NCBI RefSeq assembly: GCF_026619415.1
Contig: NZ_JAOVZR010000001.1
Location: 3,332,501-3,396,500, forward strand
Direction of reading: 5' to 3'
Length of the DNA stretch: 64,000 nucleotides
Source of the DNA: Hoeflea algicola
Lineage (GTDB): Bacteria; Pseudomonadota; Alphaproteobacteria; Rhizobiales; Rhizobiaceae
Positions 25,784 through 35,285 of this stretch are shown one piece after another (the stretch's first letter is position 1; each line of letters opens with the position of its first letter). The notes below the pieces were generated by a model, which saw only the letters and a list, made by a program, of their open reading frames with translations, made no database searches and had not been told where the DNA came from. A program made the translations under genes and the position numbers.

Positions 25784-26971
25784 ATGCCCCAGCCATTGCT
25801 TCAACCCTACCGCATGGGCTCGCTTGAGCTTCCAAATCGCGTGGTCATGGCGCCGATGACGCGCAATCGCGGCGACAATCCGGGGAACGTTCCGACCGAG
25901 TTGGTGGCTGAATATTACGCGCAGCGCGCCAGCGCCGGCCTGCTGATCAGCGAAGGCACCTTTGTCAGCAAAAAAGGAATCGGTTTCATCAATGTTCCCG
26001 GACTTTACACCCCGGCGCAGGTTGACGGTTGGCGGCAGGTCACCGGCGCTGTCCACGCCAATGAAGGTCGCATCTTCTGCCAGCTGTGGCACGTCGGGGC
26101 GGTTTCGCATCCGGAATTGCTTGATGGTGAGTTGCCGCTCGCCCCTTCCGCGATCAATCCTGAGAGCACGGCCTACACTTTCGGTGGCTTCAAGCCGACG
26201 GTTACACCGCGGACAATGGAGAGCGAGGACATTGCCGGAGTCATCGGGGAATTCCGGCAGGCGGCCAGAAACGCCGCCGATGCAGGGTTTGACGGCGTAG
26301 AGATCCACGCCGCAAACGGCTACCTGTTTCATCAATTCTTTGCCCGCAGCATGAACCTGAGAACCGACGCCTATGGCGGTTCCATCGAGAACCGCGCGCG
26401 CTTGTTGTTCGATGTGATAGATGCCGTGCGCCAGTCTTACCCGGCGGACCGGATCGGGGTGCGGGTCAATCCGACCCTGCATGGCCTGTCGGGGATTGAA
26501 TTCGATGAGGAAACGTTGCCGCTGTTTGACCATGTCGCGGCCCGGCTGAGTGAGTTGGGGCTCGGCTATCTTCATGTAATGGAGCCTATCAACGATACCG
26601 ACCATTTGCCGCCAGCCTTGACCGGTAATTCGGTCGCGGCCTATTTCCGCAGTCGCTTTGCCGGGACGCTGATCAGCGCTGTCGATCACACCAGCGAAAG
26701 CGCCAACGCGGCCATCGACCAGGGCTCTGCCGATCTCGTTGCGTTCGGGCGCCCGTTTATCTCCAACCCGGATCTGGTCGACAGGTTCCGGACAGGGGCT
26801 GCGTTGGCGATGCCGGACCGGACCACCTTCTACGCCGGTGGAGCCAGGGGCTATGTGGATTATCCAACAGCCTCGGACAGCCCGGTGGAGAACGCTGGTG
26901 CAGACTATATCGATAGCCGCGAAACCTACGCGGAAACACGCAGGAAGATGAAGGCTCCCACCACGGACTAG
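25784..26971 (+). CDS. NADH:flavin oxidoreductase, Old Yellow Enzyme family (NemA-like)
   Basis: FMN-dependent TIM-barrel ene-reductase of 395 residues. Markers are the N-terminal PYRMGSLELPNRVVMAPMTR, the FCQLWHVG strand, the active-site segment EIHAANGYLFHQFF (His and Asn ligand the carbonyl oxygen of the substrate), RTDAYGGSIENRARLLFDV, and the phosphate-binding GRPFISNPDLVDRF. The classical enzyme reduces the C=C bond of an alpha,beta-unsaturated carbonyl with NAD(P)H. In this cluster it could reduce an enone or enoate intermediate. It starts about 120 bases after the cupin gene, and a LysR-type box lies between its stop and the next gene. Confidence 0.9.
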   Translation: MPQPLLQPYRMGSLELPNRVVMAPMTRNRGDNPGNVPTELVAEYYAQRASAGLLISEGTFVSKKGIGFINVPGLYTPAQVDGWRQVTGAVHANEGRIFCQLWHVGAVSHPELLDGELPLAPSAINPESTAYTFGGFKPTVTPRTMESEDIAGVIGEFRQAARNAADAGFDGVEIHAANGYLFHQFFARSMNLRTDAYGGSIENRARLLFDVIDAVRQSYPADRIGVRVNPTLHGLSGIEFDEETLPLFDHVAARLSELGLGYLHVMEPINDTDHLPPALTGNSVAAYFRSRFAGTLISAVDHTSESANAAIDQGSADLVAFGRPFISNPDLVDRFRTGAALAMPDRTTFYAGGARGYVDYPTASDSPVENAGADYIDSRETYAETRRKMKAPTTD

Positions 26972-27138
26972 CCGTTTGAGCGGACGCTGGATCAGACGTT
27001 CCTGCTTCGCCCGGATTGTTGCCGCAGACAGTGTGCGTGCCGGCCGCTGCAGAAACGAAAGATGGAGATTTGTTGCGAAATAACGCTGCCAAATCAATGC
27101 GGCGTCTCACAACAGGGCGGTCGGAAAAAACCTGCACG

Positions 27139-27153
27139 ATAGTTTAAGCCTAT
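27139..27153. promoter_or_regulatory. LysR-type box 2 (ATAG-N7-CTAT)
   Basis: ATAGTTTAAGCCTAT, followed by GGCC, keeps both ATAG/CTAT arms, the N7 spacing and the right half GCCTATG of box 1. It lies 122 bases before the hydratase start at 27276, at the head of the acyl-CoA dehydrogenase operon. Confidence 0.65.
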
Positions 27154-27275
27154 GGCCCATTCAGGGTTGGAAAAAGCCCACTTCTCACTGTGTCGATTGA
27201 ATGCTCAATATGTCCCGAAGGTTCCCGGTTCGGTGGTCTGAACCATGTGCCAGACGAAGCGCGTTGGAAGGTGTG

Positions 27276-28121
27276 ATGCTCGATTACGATAGACTGCGTA
27301 ACCTCTCTTTGCCCGAGGTCAGACATCAGTACGATGAGAAACACACCATTCTCTATGCGCTGTCAGTCGGGCTCGGTCAGGACCCGATGGATGAGCGGCA
27401 ACTGGATTATGTCGATCATCGCCGCGACCTCGTCTCGATGCCGTCAATGGCAGTGGTTCTGGGCTACCCCGGTCTCTGGTTGGCCGGTGTCGGGATTGAT
27501 CTGTCGCGCGTGTTGCATGGAGAACAGGATATCACGTTACACAAACCGCTGCCTGTCTCCGGGATTGTTATTGGCGCCACACGGGTAACTGACGTTATCG
27601 ACAAGGGTGCAGGCAAAGGCGCATTGATCGTGTCCGAGAAACGCATTTGCTTGGAAGAAACCGGCGAGTTGCTGGCGACTACCCGCAACACCAGTTTCCT
27701 CAAGGGCTATGGCGGTTTTGGAGGTCCGAGTGGAGCTGGCGGGGCGCCGCACGCACCTCCGGATACTGAGCCCGACTTCGTTGTCGACCTGGGCACGCGC
27801 CCGGAGCAGGCTTTGATCTACAGGCTAAATGGTGATGACAACCCGTTGCATGCTGATCCCGAGAGCGCGAAACAGGCCGGTTTTGACCGGCCCATCCTGC
27901 ATGGGCTCTGCAGCTTCGGTGTCATTTGTCACGCGCTGATCCGGGTGCTGGCCAAATATGACAATGCGCGTCTGAAAAGCATGAAGCTCCGCTTTTCGGC
28001 GCCGGTGTATCCCGGAGAGACAATACGAACAGAAATCTGGCAATGCGGGAGCTTTCGTTCCCGGGTGGTCGAGCGAGATGTTGTGATCGCGACCAACGGT
28101 CTTGCGACATTTGGCCGGTAG
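27276..28121 (+). CDS. MaoC-type double-hotdog (R)-specific enoyl-CoA hydratase
   Basis: Hydratase of 281 residues. Two hotdog domains are inferred from length; the N-terminal half is degenerate, and the C-terminal half carries the hydratase-2 motif YRLNGDDNPLHADPESAKQ near residue 188, with the catalytic Asp/His pair, then RPILHGLCSFGVICHAL. The same layout is found in peroxisomal multifunctional hydratase-2 and in steroid side-chain hydratases. GGAAGG precedes the ATG at 27276. It is followed 45 bases later by the first acyl-CoA dehydrogenase gene. It would hydrate an enoyl-CoA to the 3R-hydroxyacyl-CoA, the expected substrate for the SDR at 30504. Confidence 0.88.
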   Translation: MLDYDRLRNLSLPEVRHQYDEKHTILYALSVGLGQDPMDERQLDYVDHRRDLVSMPSMAVVLGYPGLWLAGVGIDLSRVLHGEQDITLHKPLPVSGIVIGATRVTDVIDKGAGKGALIVSEKRICLEETGELLATTRNTSFLKGYGGFGGPSGAGGAPHAPPDTEPDFVVDLGTRPEQALIYRLNGDDNPLHADPESAKQAGFDRPILHGLCSFGVICHALIRVLAKYDNARLKSMKLRFSAPVYPGETIRTEIWQCGSFRSRVVERDVVIATNGLATFGR

Positions 28122-28166
28122 CGCTGGCTGCAGGATCGGTCGGGCAGTGAAGGAAGATAAATCGAC

Positions 28167-29276
28167 ATGGGATTGAGCCCTGAACAGTTGGAAAATGTCC
28201 GCATGTTGCGCGAGAGCGCGGCCGCGGTCGCTGACAAGCAGGATCTGACGCGCATACGCAGCCAGCGATTTGCGCTGCCCGGCTTCGATCGACAAGTTTG
28301 GCAAACCATGAGCGAACTAGGGTGGCTCGGCCTGGCGCTTCCCGAGGCCAATGGCGGTGCTGGTCTCGGCATGGTCGAAATGGCGGCGCTGGCGGAGGAA
28401 CTTGGCGCTGCGCTGTCACCTGAACCCTTTATTGCCGCAACACTGGCCGTCAACCTGCTCGGGCCCGAATTGCGAAGCGCGGCCATGGCTGGCGAAATAA
28501 TCATCCTGCCCGCCTTGCAGGAAAAGCCGCAGGATCTGGGGCGGAGTGGGGATCTGACTCGGTTTGAGGATGGTCGTGTTTCCGGCCGCAAGGTATTTGT
28601 CCCTATGGCGGCGGGAGCGGACGCGTTTGTGGTTTCCACGCGAGGGGGACTTGCCGTTGTTGACGCCAAAGCCGACGGGGTTCTGGTGGAGACGATCCAG
28701 GCTCAGGATGGCGGCCATTGGGGCACTGTGAGTTTCTCGGGCGCGCTGGCAACGCCGACCGAAGGCGATCTCGCAGGCGCCCTGGATCAGGCGATCATCG
28801 CTACGTCGGCCTATCTTCTGGGCGTGATTGATGCCGCCCTCGAATTGACGCTGGATTATCTCAATACGCGTGAGCAATTTGGCGCCAAGCTTGGCAGTTT
28901 TCAGGCTCTGCAGCACCGTGCTGTCGACTTGAAGCTGCAGGCAGCATTGACCCGGGCCAGCGTCACCGATGCCGCCAGCATTCTCGATGCAGACACAACC
29001 CGTGCGGCAAAATCGGCGGCGGCCTCCCGCGCCAAGGCGCGCGCCAGCGATGCGGCAATGCTGGTGACCCGTCAGGCGATCCAACTTCATGGCGGAATTG
29101 GCTACACGGACGAGCACGATATCGGGTTGTTCCTGCGCAAGGCGATGGTTCTGTCGCCGTGGCTCGGCGATTCGACTTGGCACCGACGGCGCTTCGCCGC
29201 GCTGACAGCGGAGCATGATGAGCAGGCATCTTCGCCGGCCCGGTCAGGGCAACTGGCGGATGCGGAGGTGCAATGA
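28167..29276 (+). CDS. Acyl-CoA dehydrogenase-like subunit (probable partner chain)
   Basis: Acyl-CoA dehydrogenase fold of 369 residues. The FAD-contact stretch TREQFGAKLGSFQALQHRAVD is conserved, and IQLHGGIGYTDEHDIGLFLRK follows near the end. The segment that carries the catalytic Glu in simple enzymes (G-T-x-E) is replaced by LGDSTWHRRRF, so this chain probably lacks the catalytic base. The next gene (two bases downstream) encodes a chain that keeps it. Such adjacent pairs form alpha2-beta2 dehydrogenases in mycobacterial steroid catabolism and elsewhere. An unusually bulky or cyclic acyl-CoA substrate is therefore plausible. Confidence 0.85.
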   Translation: MGLSPEQLENVRMLRESAAAVADKQDLTRIRSQRFALPGFDRQVWQTMSELGWLGLALPEANGGAGLGMVEMAALAEELGAALSPEPFIAATLAVNLLGPELRSAAMAGEIIILPALQEKPQDLGRSGDLTRFEDGRVSGRKVFVPMAAGADAFVVSTRGGLAVVDAKADGVLVETIQAQDGGHWGTVSFSGALATPTEGDLAGALDQAIIATSAYLLGVIDAALELTLDYLNTREQFGAKLGSFQALQHRAVDLKLQAALTRASVTDAASILDADTTRAAKSAAASRAKARASDAAMLVTRQAIQLHGGIGYTDEHDIGLFLRKAMVLSPWLGDSTWHRRRFAALTAEHDEQASSPARSGQLADAEVQ

Positions 29277-29277
29277 G

Positions 29278-30507
29278 ATGAGCCATTCAGCCTTCAATTT
29301 CCAGGACTACAATGCATTGAGCGAGAGCGACTTCCGGGCGCTGGTGCGGCGGTTCCTGGATGCGCACCACCCACCCGAACTGCGCAACCCGATCAAGCGT
29401 CTGCACTGGAATGAAGCGCGGCCCTGGTACATGACGCTTTCCGCACATGGATGGCTGGCGCCCGGTTGGCCGCGTGAAGCCGGCGGAATGGGGCTTTCTC
29501 CCTCAAAACAGCTGATTTATGTCGACGAGTTCGAGCGCTTCGGCGCAGCCCGGACGCCGGATCATGGCATCATGCTGTTCGGGCCCTTGCTGTTGAAATA
29601 CGGCACCGAGGCGCAGAAGCAGAAATTTCTGCCCCGCATCATCGCCGGCGAGGACATCTGGTGTCAGGGATACAGTGAGCCGAACGCCGGATCAGACCTT
29701 GCCAGCCTGCGAACGCAGGCGGTGCTTGAGGGCGATCACTGGCTGATCAATGGTCAGAAGACCTGGACCACATTGGCCAGCGACGCCAACTGGATCTTCA
29801 TGCTGGTCCGGACGGATTCGACCGGCAAGAAACAGCAGGGCATCAGCTTTCTTCTCGTGCCGATGGATAGCCCCGGGGTTTCGGTGCGCCCGATCATCAA
29901 TCTCGATCTGCAAGACGAGTTTTGCGAGGTCTTCTTCGACAACGTCCGGGTGCCCCGTGAGAACCTGGTGGGAGAGGTCAACCAGGGCTGGACCATGGCC
30001 AAGGCGCTGCTTGGTTTCGAGCGAATTTTCCTGGGCTCGCCGCGCCAGTCCGCCCATGCAATCGCGCGGCTGAAAAAGCTCGCCGAGCATGTCGGGGCAT
30101 GGTCCGATCCGGTGTTTCAGGATCGCTACACGCAGCTGCGGCTGGATCTCGAAGATCACAAGTCACTCTACGAGATCTTTGCCGACAAATTGCGTCAGGG
30201 CCAGGAACTAGGCGCCGAAGTGTCGTTGCTCAAGATCCATCAGAGTGAACTCTATCAGCGGATTTCCGATGCAATGCTTCAGATTGGTGGTGAGGAAGCC
30301 ACCTGCCTCGAACCCATCAACGGTGATCGCGATCTCAATCCGGCGGGCGTCTTTCTGACAGCCCGGGCCGCAACGATTTACGGCGGCGCCTCCGAGGTTC
30401 AGCGCAACATCATTTCGAAGAACGTTCTTCGGCTGCCGGACAAGCCATCAAATAAAAACAGCGCTGCATGGCGCGACACAAACTCAAATACGGGAGAGAA
30501 GCCATGA
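29278..30507 (+). CDS. Acyl-CoA dehydrogenase, catalytic chain
   Basis: Flavin-dependent acyl-CoA dehydrogenase of 409 residues. The conserved GSDLASLRTQA segment near residue 140, NGQKTWTT and the C-terminal YGGASEVQRNIISKN with the likely catalytic Glu are all present. It starts two bases after the preceding dehydrogenase stop with GGAGGTG upstream (ATG 29278); the longer frame to 29215 overlaps the previous gene and is not used. It forms a heteromeric pair with the chain before it. It introduces the double bond that the MaoC hydratase then hydrates. Confidence 0.9.
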   Translation: MSHSAFNFQDYNALSESDFRALVRRFLDAHHPPELRNPIKRLHWNEARPWYMTLSAHGWLAPGWPREAGGMGLSPSKQLIYVDEFERFGAARTPDHGIMLFGPLLLKYGTEAQKQKFLPRIIAGEDIWCQGYSEPNAGSDLASLRTQAVLEGDHWLINGQKTWTTLASDANWIFMLVRTDSTGKKQQGISFLLVPMDSPGVSVRPIINLDLQDEFCEVFFDNVRVPRENLVGEVNQGWTMAKALLGFERIFLGSPRQSAHAIARLKKLAEHVGAWSDPVFQDRYTQLRLDLEDHKSLYEIFADKLRQGQELGAEVSLLKIHQSELYQRISDAMLQIGGEEATCLEPINGDRDLNPAGVFLTARAATIYGGASEVQRNIISKNVLRLPDKPSNKNSAAWRDTNSNTGEKP

Positions 30508-31412
30508 TCCTGGCGGGCAAGGTAGCGGTGGTTACGGGAGCGGGGGCAGGCATTGGTCGGGCTATAGCCTTGGCAATGGCGGAGGCCGGGGCCTCCGTGG
30601 TGGTCAATGACATCGGGGTATCGCTGTCTGGAGACGGCGGTTCGGAGGCCCCGGGCGATGAGACCAAAACCATGATTGAAGCAGCCGGCGGCACAGCAGC
30701 CGTTTGCACCGAGAGCGTGTCCGAATGGTCAAGCGCCCAGCGCATTATCCAGTGTGCCCTCGACCAGTTCGGTCGGGTGGATGTGGTGGTCAATAATGCT
30801 GGAATTCTGCGCGATTCAATCTTCCACAAGATGCCGGTCGAGGATTGGTTGTCGGTGGTCAACGTGCACCTCAACGGGACGTTCTTTGTCAGTCGTGCGG
30901 CCGCCGGACATTTCCGCAAGCAGGAATCTGGTTCGTTTGTTCACATGACCAGCACGTCGGGGCTGATAGGCAATTTTGGTCAAGCCAATTATTCCGCCGC
31001 CAAGCTCGGAATTGTCGCACTGTCGAAATCGATCGCGCTCGACATGGCGCGCTACAATGTTCGGTCAAATTGCATCGCGCCGTTTGCCTGGAGCCGGATG
31101 ACAAATGCGATCCCGCTGAATGATCCGGAACAAAAGGCGCGCGTCGAAAAGCTGATGCCGATGACGCCGTCCAAGAACGCACCGCTCGCCGTATTCCTGG
31201 GCTCCGACAAGGCGCGGGATGTTTCGGGGCAGGTATTTGCAGTCCGGCATAACGAAATCATGTTGATGAGCCAAAGCAGGCCGATCCGCACGGTTCACCG
31301 CAACGAGGGCTGGACCCCGAAGACCATTGCCGAGCACGCCAATCCGGCGTTGTCAGGTTCCTATGTGCCGCTTGAGCGCAGTGGCGATGTTTTCACCTGG
31401 GACCCGGCCTGA
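30504..31412 (+). CDS. SDR, 3-hydroxyacyl-CoA dehydrogenase-like (17beta-HSD4 type)
   Basis: Short-chain dehydrogenase of 302 residues with an N-terminal TGAGAGIGRAIA cofactor loop and the active site S...YSAAK near residue 173 (NYSAAKLGIVALSKS). The extra C-terminal 50 residues (SQSRPIRTVHRNEGWTPKTI) are typical of the dehydrogenase of multifunctional enzyme 2, which oxidises (3R)-hydroxyacyl-CoA. It overlaps the dehydrogenase stop by four bases (ATGA). It pairs with the hydratase-2 protein, together giving dehydrogenation, hydration and oxidation of a beta-oxidation-like round. Confidence 0.9.
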   Translation: MILAGKVAVVTGAGAGIGRAIALAMAEAGASVVVNDIGVSLSGDGGSEAPGDETKTMIEAAGGTAAVCTESVSEWSSAQRIIQCALDQFGRVDVVVNNAGILRDSIFHKMPVEDWLSVVNVHLNGTFFVSRAAAGHFRKQESGSFVHMTSTSGLIGNFGQANYSAAKLGIVALSKSIALDMARYNVRSNCIAPFAWSRMTNAIPLNDPEQKARVEKLMPMTPSKNAPLAVFLGSDKARDVSGQVFAVRHNEIMLMSQSRPIRTVHRNEGWTPKTIAEHANPALSGSYVPLERSGDVFTWDPA

Positions 31413-31449
31413 CTGTTGCGACCATTTCGCGGAATATATTGGAAAGACC

Positions 31450-32613
31450 ATGAACAACGAAGAGATCGACGACACATCCGCGATTCGCGAAGAGGTGAAG
31501 AAGCTATGCGCGAATTTCCCTGCCGAGTATTGGCGCAAGCTGGATGAGGAGCGGGTCTATCCTGTAGCCTTCGTCAAGGCGTTGACCGAGGCGGGCTACC
31601 TTTCCGCGCTTATTCCCGAGGAATATGGCGGGGTCGGGCTCGGACTGTCGGGCGCTGCCGCAATCCTCGAAACGGTGCAGGCGCAGGGCTGTAACGGGGC
31701 TGCATGCCACGCACAGCTTTATACGATGGGCACGATCCTCCGTCATGGTTCCGACACCCAGAAGCAAACCTATCTTCCAAAAATAGCCAGTGGCGAGCTT
31801 CGTCTGCAGGCCTTTGGAGTGACCGAGCCGACCAGTGGTTCGGATACCGGAGCCTTGCGCACCGTGGCCCGGCTCGAGGGTGATCGATATATAGTAAACG
31901 GCCAGAAGATCTGGACCAGCCGCGCCGAATATTCGGACCTGATGCTTCTGCTGGCGCGAACCACGCCGCTCGATCAGGTGGAGAAAAGCACCCAGGGCCT
32001 CTCCACATTCATCGTCGATATGCGCGAGGCCAAGGGCAACGGCCTGACGATACGACCGATCCGGACCATGATGAACCACAGCACCTGCGAGGTGTTTTTC
32101 GACAACATGGAGATCCCGGCCGCCAATCTGATTGGTGAGGAAGGCAAGGGTTTTCGCTATATCCTGTCGGGCATGAATGCCGAGCGGATTTTGATTGCGG
32201 CCGAATGCATCGGTGATGCGAAATGGTTCATCGACAAATCGGTCGCCTATTCCAGTGAACGCCGGGTTTTCGGGCGTCCCATCGGCCAGAACCAGGGCAT
32301 TCAGTTTCCGATCGCCCGAGCCTACGCAAACATGCGCGCAGCCGAGTTGATGGTGCGGGAAGCCTTGCGCCGTTACGAGGCGGGGGAGAACGCCGGCGCC
32401 GAGGCCAACATGGCCAAGATGCTGGCCGCTGACGCGTCCAACGAGGCCGCCAACGCCTGCATTCAAACCCATGGCGGGTTTGGCTTCGCTGAAGAATACG
32501 ACATCGAGCGCAAGTTCCGCGAAACCCGGCTCTACCAGGTAGCACCGGTCTCCACCAATCTCATCCTGGCCTATCTGTCGGAACATGTTCTCGGTATGCC
32601 GAGGAGTTATTGA
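31450..32613 (+). CDS. Acyl-CoA dehydrogenase (third)
   Basis: Flavoprotein of 387 residues. It has the N-terminal EEYGGVGLGLSGAAAIL, FGVTEPTSGSDTGALRT near residue 125, NGQKIWTSRAEYSDLML, and THGGFGFAEEYDIERKFRE near 345. The position of the usual catalytic Glu reads VAPVSTNLIL, so the base must come from elsewhere, as in isovaleryl-type enzymes. GGAAAG precedes the ATG at 31450; the open frame starts earlier but lies within the SDR gene. It would act on a second acyl-CoA of the pathway. Confidence 0.9.
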   Translation: MNNEEIDDTSAIREEVKKLCANFPAEYWRKLDEERVYPVAFVKALTEAGYLSALIPEEYGGVGLGLSGAAAILETVQAQGCNGAACHAQLYTMGTILRHGSDTQKQTYLPKIASGELRLQAFGVTEPTSGSDTGALRTVARLEGDRYIVNGQKIWTSRAEYSDLMLLLARTTPLDQVEKSTQGLSTFIVDMREAKGNGLTIRPIRTMMNHSTCEVFFDNMEIPAANLIGEEGKGFRYILSGMNAERILIAAECIGDAKWFIDKSVAYSSERRVFGRPIGQNQGIQFPIARAYANMRAAELMVREALRRYEAGENAGAEANMAKMLAADASNEAANACIQTHGGFGFAEEYDIERKFRETRLYQVAPVSTNLILAYLSEHVLGMPRSY

Positions 32614-32700
32614 GCCGGATCCATGTATTGCTCTTTCGCGGCAAGCCTCAGCCGGTTGGCTTCACGGATTGCCTGCACATTCTGAAATTGGAAAATTGCC

Positions 32701-33897
32701 ATGCGTCGCGCAGCTATAGTTAATCCTGTTCGCACTCCTGTGGGTACATTCGGTGGCTCACTGCGCCCGGTCGCCGTGGAAGAACTCGGTGCCATTGTCG
32801 TCAAGGAAGTGCTCAAGCGCACGGGAATTGATCCGGCGTTGATCGAGGATGTCGTCTTTGCCCAGTCTTATGCCAACAGCGAGACGCCCTGCGTCGGCCG
32901 TTGGGTCGCGCTTCAAGCCGGCTTGCCGGTTGAAACGCCGGGGATGCAGCTTGATCGGCGATGCGGTGGCGGACTTCAGTCGATCGCCACGGCGGCAATG
33001 ATGGTGCAAAGTGGTGCCTGCGATGTGGTCATTGCCGGCGGCGTAGAGAGCATGAGCAATATCGAGTACTACACGACCGGTTCGCGTTGGGGCGGCCGTT
33101 CCGGGTCGATGATGCTGTATGACCGACTTGAGAGAGGGCGCGAGCGCTCGCAGCCGGTGGAACGGTTTGGCCATATTTCGGGCATGATCGAAACCGCGGA
33201 AAACCTTGCAGTGGATTTCCAGATATCTCGCGAGGAAGCCGACGAATTTGCGGTGCGAAGCCATGCCAATGCGACCGCGGCATGGTCGTCGGGGGCGTTC
33301 GACAAGGAAGTTGTTCCGGTCAGTGTTCCGCAGCGCCGTGGCGACCCGGTTCAGTTCGCCCGCGATGAGGGAATTCGATCAGATACAACAATGGAATCGC
33401 TGGCGCGTCTGCGACCGCTTGTTGCCGGTGGCACTGTAACGGCTGGCAATGCCAGTCAGCAAAACGATGCTGCGGCGGCTTGTCTGATCGTTGCCGAGGA
33501 TCGGCTTGAAGCTCTGGGACTGGAACCCATGGGATTTCTGGCGGGCTGGGCGGCGGCCGGCTGCGAGCCGTCGAGAATGGGGATTGGCCCGGTTCCGGCC
33601 GCAGCGCGGGTGTTTGCCAAGACCGGCCTTTCCATCAGGGACATGGACCTGATCGAAGTCAATGAAGCCTTTGCCTGCCAGGTGCTGGCGGTTCTGAAAA
33701 GCTGGGAGCTGGAAGACCACAGCCACGTCAATGTCAACGGATCGGGCATCTCGCTCGGGCATCCGATTGGCGCCACGGGCGTTCGCATCATGACCACACT
33801 GTTGCACGAGATGCAGCGCCGGCAAGTCCGCTATGGTCTGGAGAGCATGTGCGTTGGCGGCGGTCAGGGGATGGCTGCCGTCTTCGAGCGGGCTTAG
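32701..33897 (+). CDS. Acetyl-CoA acyltransferase (thiolase)
   Basis: Thiolase of 398 residues. The nucleophilic Cys is at residue 88 (DRRCGGGLQS). The His motif is NVNGSGISLGHPIGATG and the C-terminal Cys lies in SMCVGGGQGM, so all catalytic residues are present. It cleaves a 3-oxoacyl-CoA with CoA, ending the oxidation round started by the dehydrogenases and SDR upstream. It follows the third dehydrogenase by 87 bases and precedes a CoA-transferase gene by 21 bases. Which acyl chain it cuts is not known. Confidence 0.93.
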   Translation: MRRAAIVNPVRTPVGTFGGSLRPVAVEELGAIVVKEVLKRTGIDPALIEDVVFAQSYANSETPCVGRWVALQAGLPVETPGMQLDRRCGGGLQSIATAAMMVQSGACDVVIAGGVESMSNIEYYTTGSRWGGRSGSMMLYDRLERGRERSQPVERFGHISGMIETAENLAVDFQISREEADEFAVRSHANATAAWSSGAFDKEVVPVSVPQRRGDPVQFARDEGIRSDTTMESLARLRPLVAGGTVTAGNASQQNDAAAACLIVAEDRLEALGLEPMGFLAGWAAAGCEPSRMGIGPVPAAARVFAKTGLSIRDMDLIEVNEAFACQVLAVLKSWELEDHSHVNVNGSGISLGHPIGATGVRIMTTLLHEMQRRQVRYGLESMCVGGGQGMAAVFERA

Positions 33898-33918
33898 CGG
33901 GCACCGGAGAATGCGGGG

Positions 33919-35183
33919 ATGTTCGACATGACGAAGGTTTCCGGCTTTGACATGGCCGACATTGTCCGGCGCGGTGATCTGGTCTGTTGGGGGCAGGGGC
34001 CTGCCGAACCATTGTTGCTGACCCGAGCGCTGTTGGCGCACCGCGCTGCCATCGGCGAATTTTCGGTCTTTCTCGGTATGAGCTGGAGTGAAACATCGGA
34101 TCCGTCGTTCTGTGACCATGTCCGTTTTTCGTCCTATTGCGGCGCAGCTAACAATCGCAGGCTAAGCGCGGCAGGCAAGCTGGATATCTTGCCGCTTCAT
34201 TATTCCGACATGGCAGCGCGGCTGACGGGAACGGTTGATGTCCTGCTGCTGCAGCTCGCCCCGACCGGCGATCCAGATGTGTTCAGCCTCAGCATGGCTT
34301 GCGAATATCTCGCGCCGCTCATCGAGAGCGCGCGGGTCGTGGTCGCCGAGATCAACACCCAGGCTCCCATGACCCATGGCGAGCGGCTGGTCAAAGCCGA
34401 TGAGATTGATTTTCGGATTGAAAGTTCACGCGCTCTCCCGGCCATGCCGGCAGCGAAGGTTGGGCCTGCTGATGTCGCGATCGCTCGGCGGGTCGCAGAG
34501 CTGGTTGAAGACGGTGCGATACTGCAAATCGGATTGGGCGCAATTCCCGATCAGGTGATACGGGAGCTCTCCGGACACCGCCATCTTGGCGTACATTCCG
34601 GTTTGATCAATGATGGGATCGCCGATCTCATCATCTCGGGAGTGATTACCAATGAACGCAAGCCGGTCGACACCGGTCAATCGGTGACCGGGCTTCTGGC
34701 TGGATCGCAGAAACTTTGTGATCTTGCCCATGACAACCCGGCCATCTCTCTGCGCGCGACGGCCTATACCCACGCGCAGTCCCTGTTGGCGCAGCTTGAC
34801 CGTTTCACGGCGATCAACTCGGCCATCGAGGTTGACCTGACCGGACAGATCAACGCCGAATGTGCGGGGGAAGATATGTCGGTGCTGTTGGCGGTGCCGC
34901 GGATTTTCTCAGAGGTGCGCATCGTTCCCGCAACGGGCTGCCAATCATCGCGCTGCCCTCAAGCATGCTGCGGTCGGATGGGCGGTCGAAAAGCCGCATC
35001 GTTGCCACCCTGGACGGCCCCGTAAGCACGTCCCGGGCTGATGCCGGAATTTTCGTGACCGAGCATGGGGTGGCCGATCTGCGCGGGCAATCGCTTTCGG
35101 CACGGGTCAAGTTGATGATCGGCATTGCTCATCCCGATCATCGCGAAGAACTGGCGCGCCAAGCCCATGCGGGTGGCGATTAA
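33919..35183 (+). pseudogene. Acetyl-CoA hydrolase/transferase family protein, frameshifted in a G run
   Basis: Family I CoA-transferase (acetyl-CoA hydrolase/4-hydroxybutyrate CoA-transferase type) split over two frames. The first frame runs from ATG 33919 through IEVDLTGQINAE; the homology continues in another frame as AGGRYVGAVGGAADFL, GLPIIALPSS, DAGIFVTEHGVADLRG and stops at 35183. The break lies at the five-G run 34866-34870; one more G would restore GCG GGG GGA AGA TAT and the family sequence. Either the base was lost recently, or the run is misread, or the gene is phase variable. The restored protein would be about 421 residues, the full family length. Confidence 0.85.
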
Positions 35184-35202
35184 GCCGAACCTATACTTCG
35201 GC
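35184..35202. terminator. Weak hairpin between convergent genes
   Basis: GCCGAA (35184-35189) and TTCGGC (35197-35202) form a six-bp stem directly after the CoA-transferase stop, in a convergent region. There is no T tract, so it is a marginal terminator. Confidence 0.35.
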
Positions 35203-35285
35203 GGCGAATTGCTGTCATGCATGCACTTCAGATGCAAAGCGTTCGCTGTTTGCGCTTGCCAGGTGGAGGGTGTCCGCAAAGTCGG

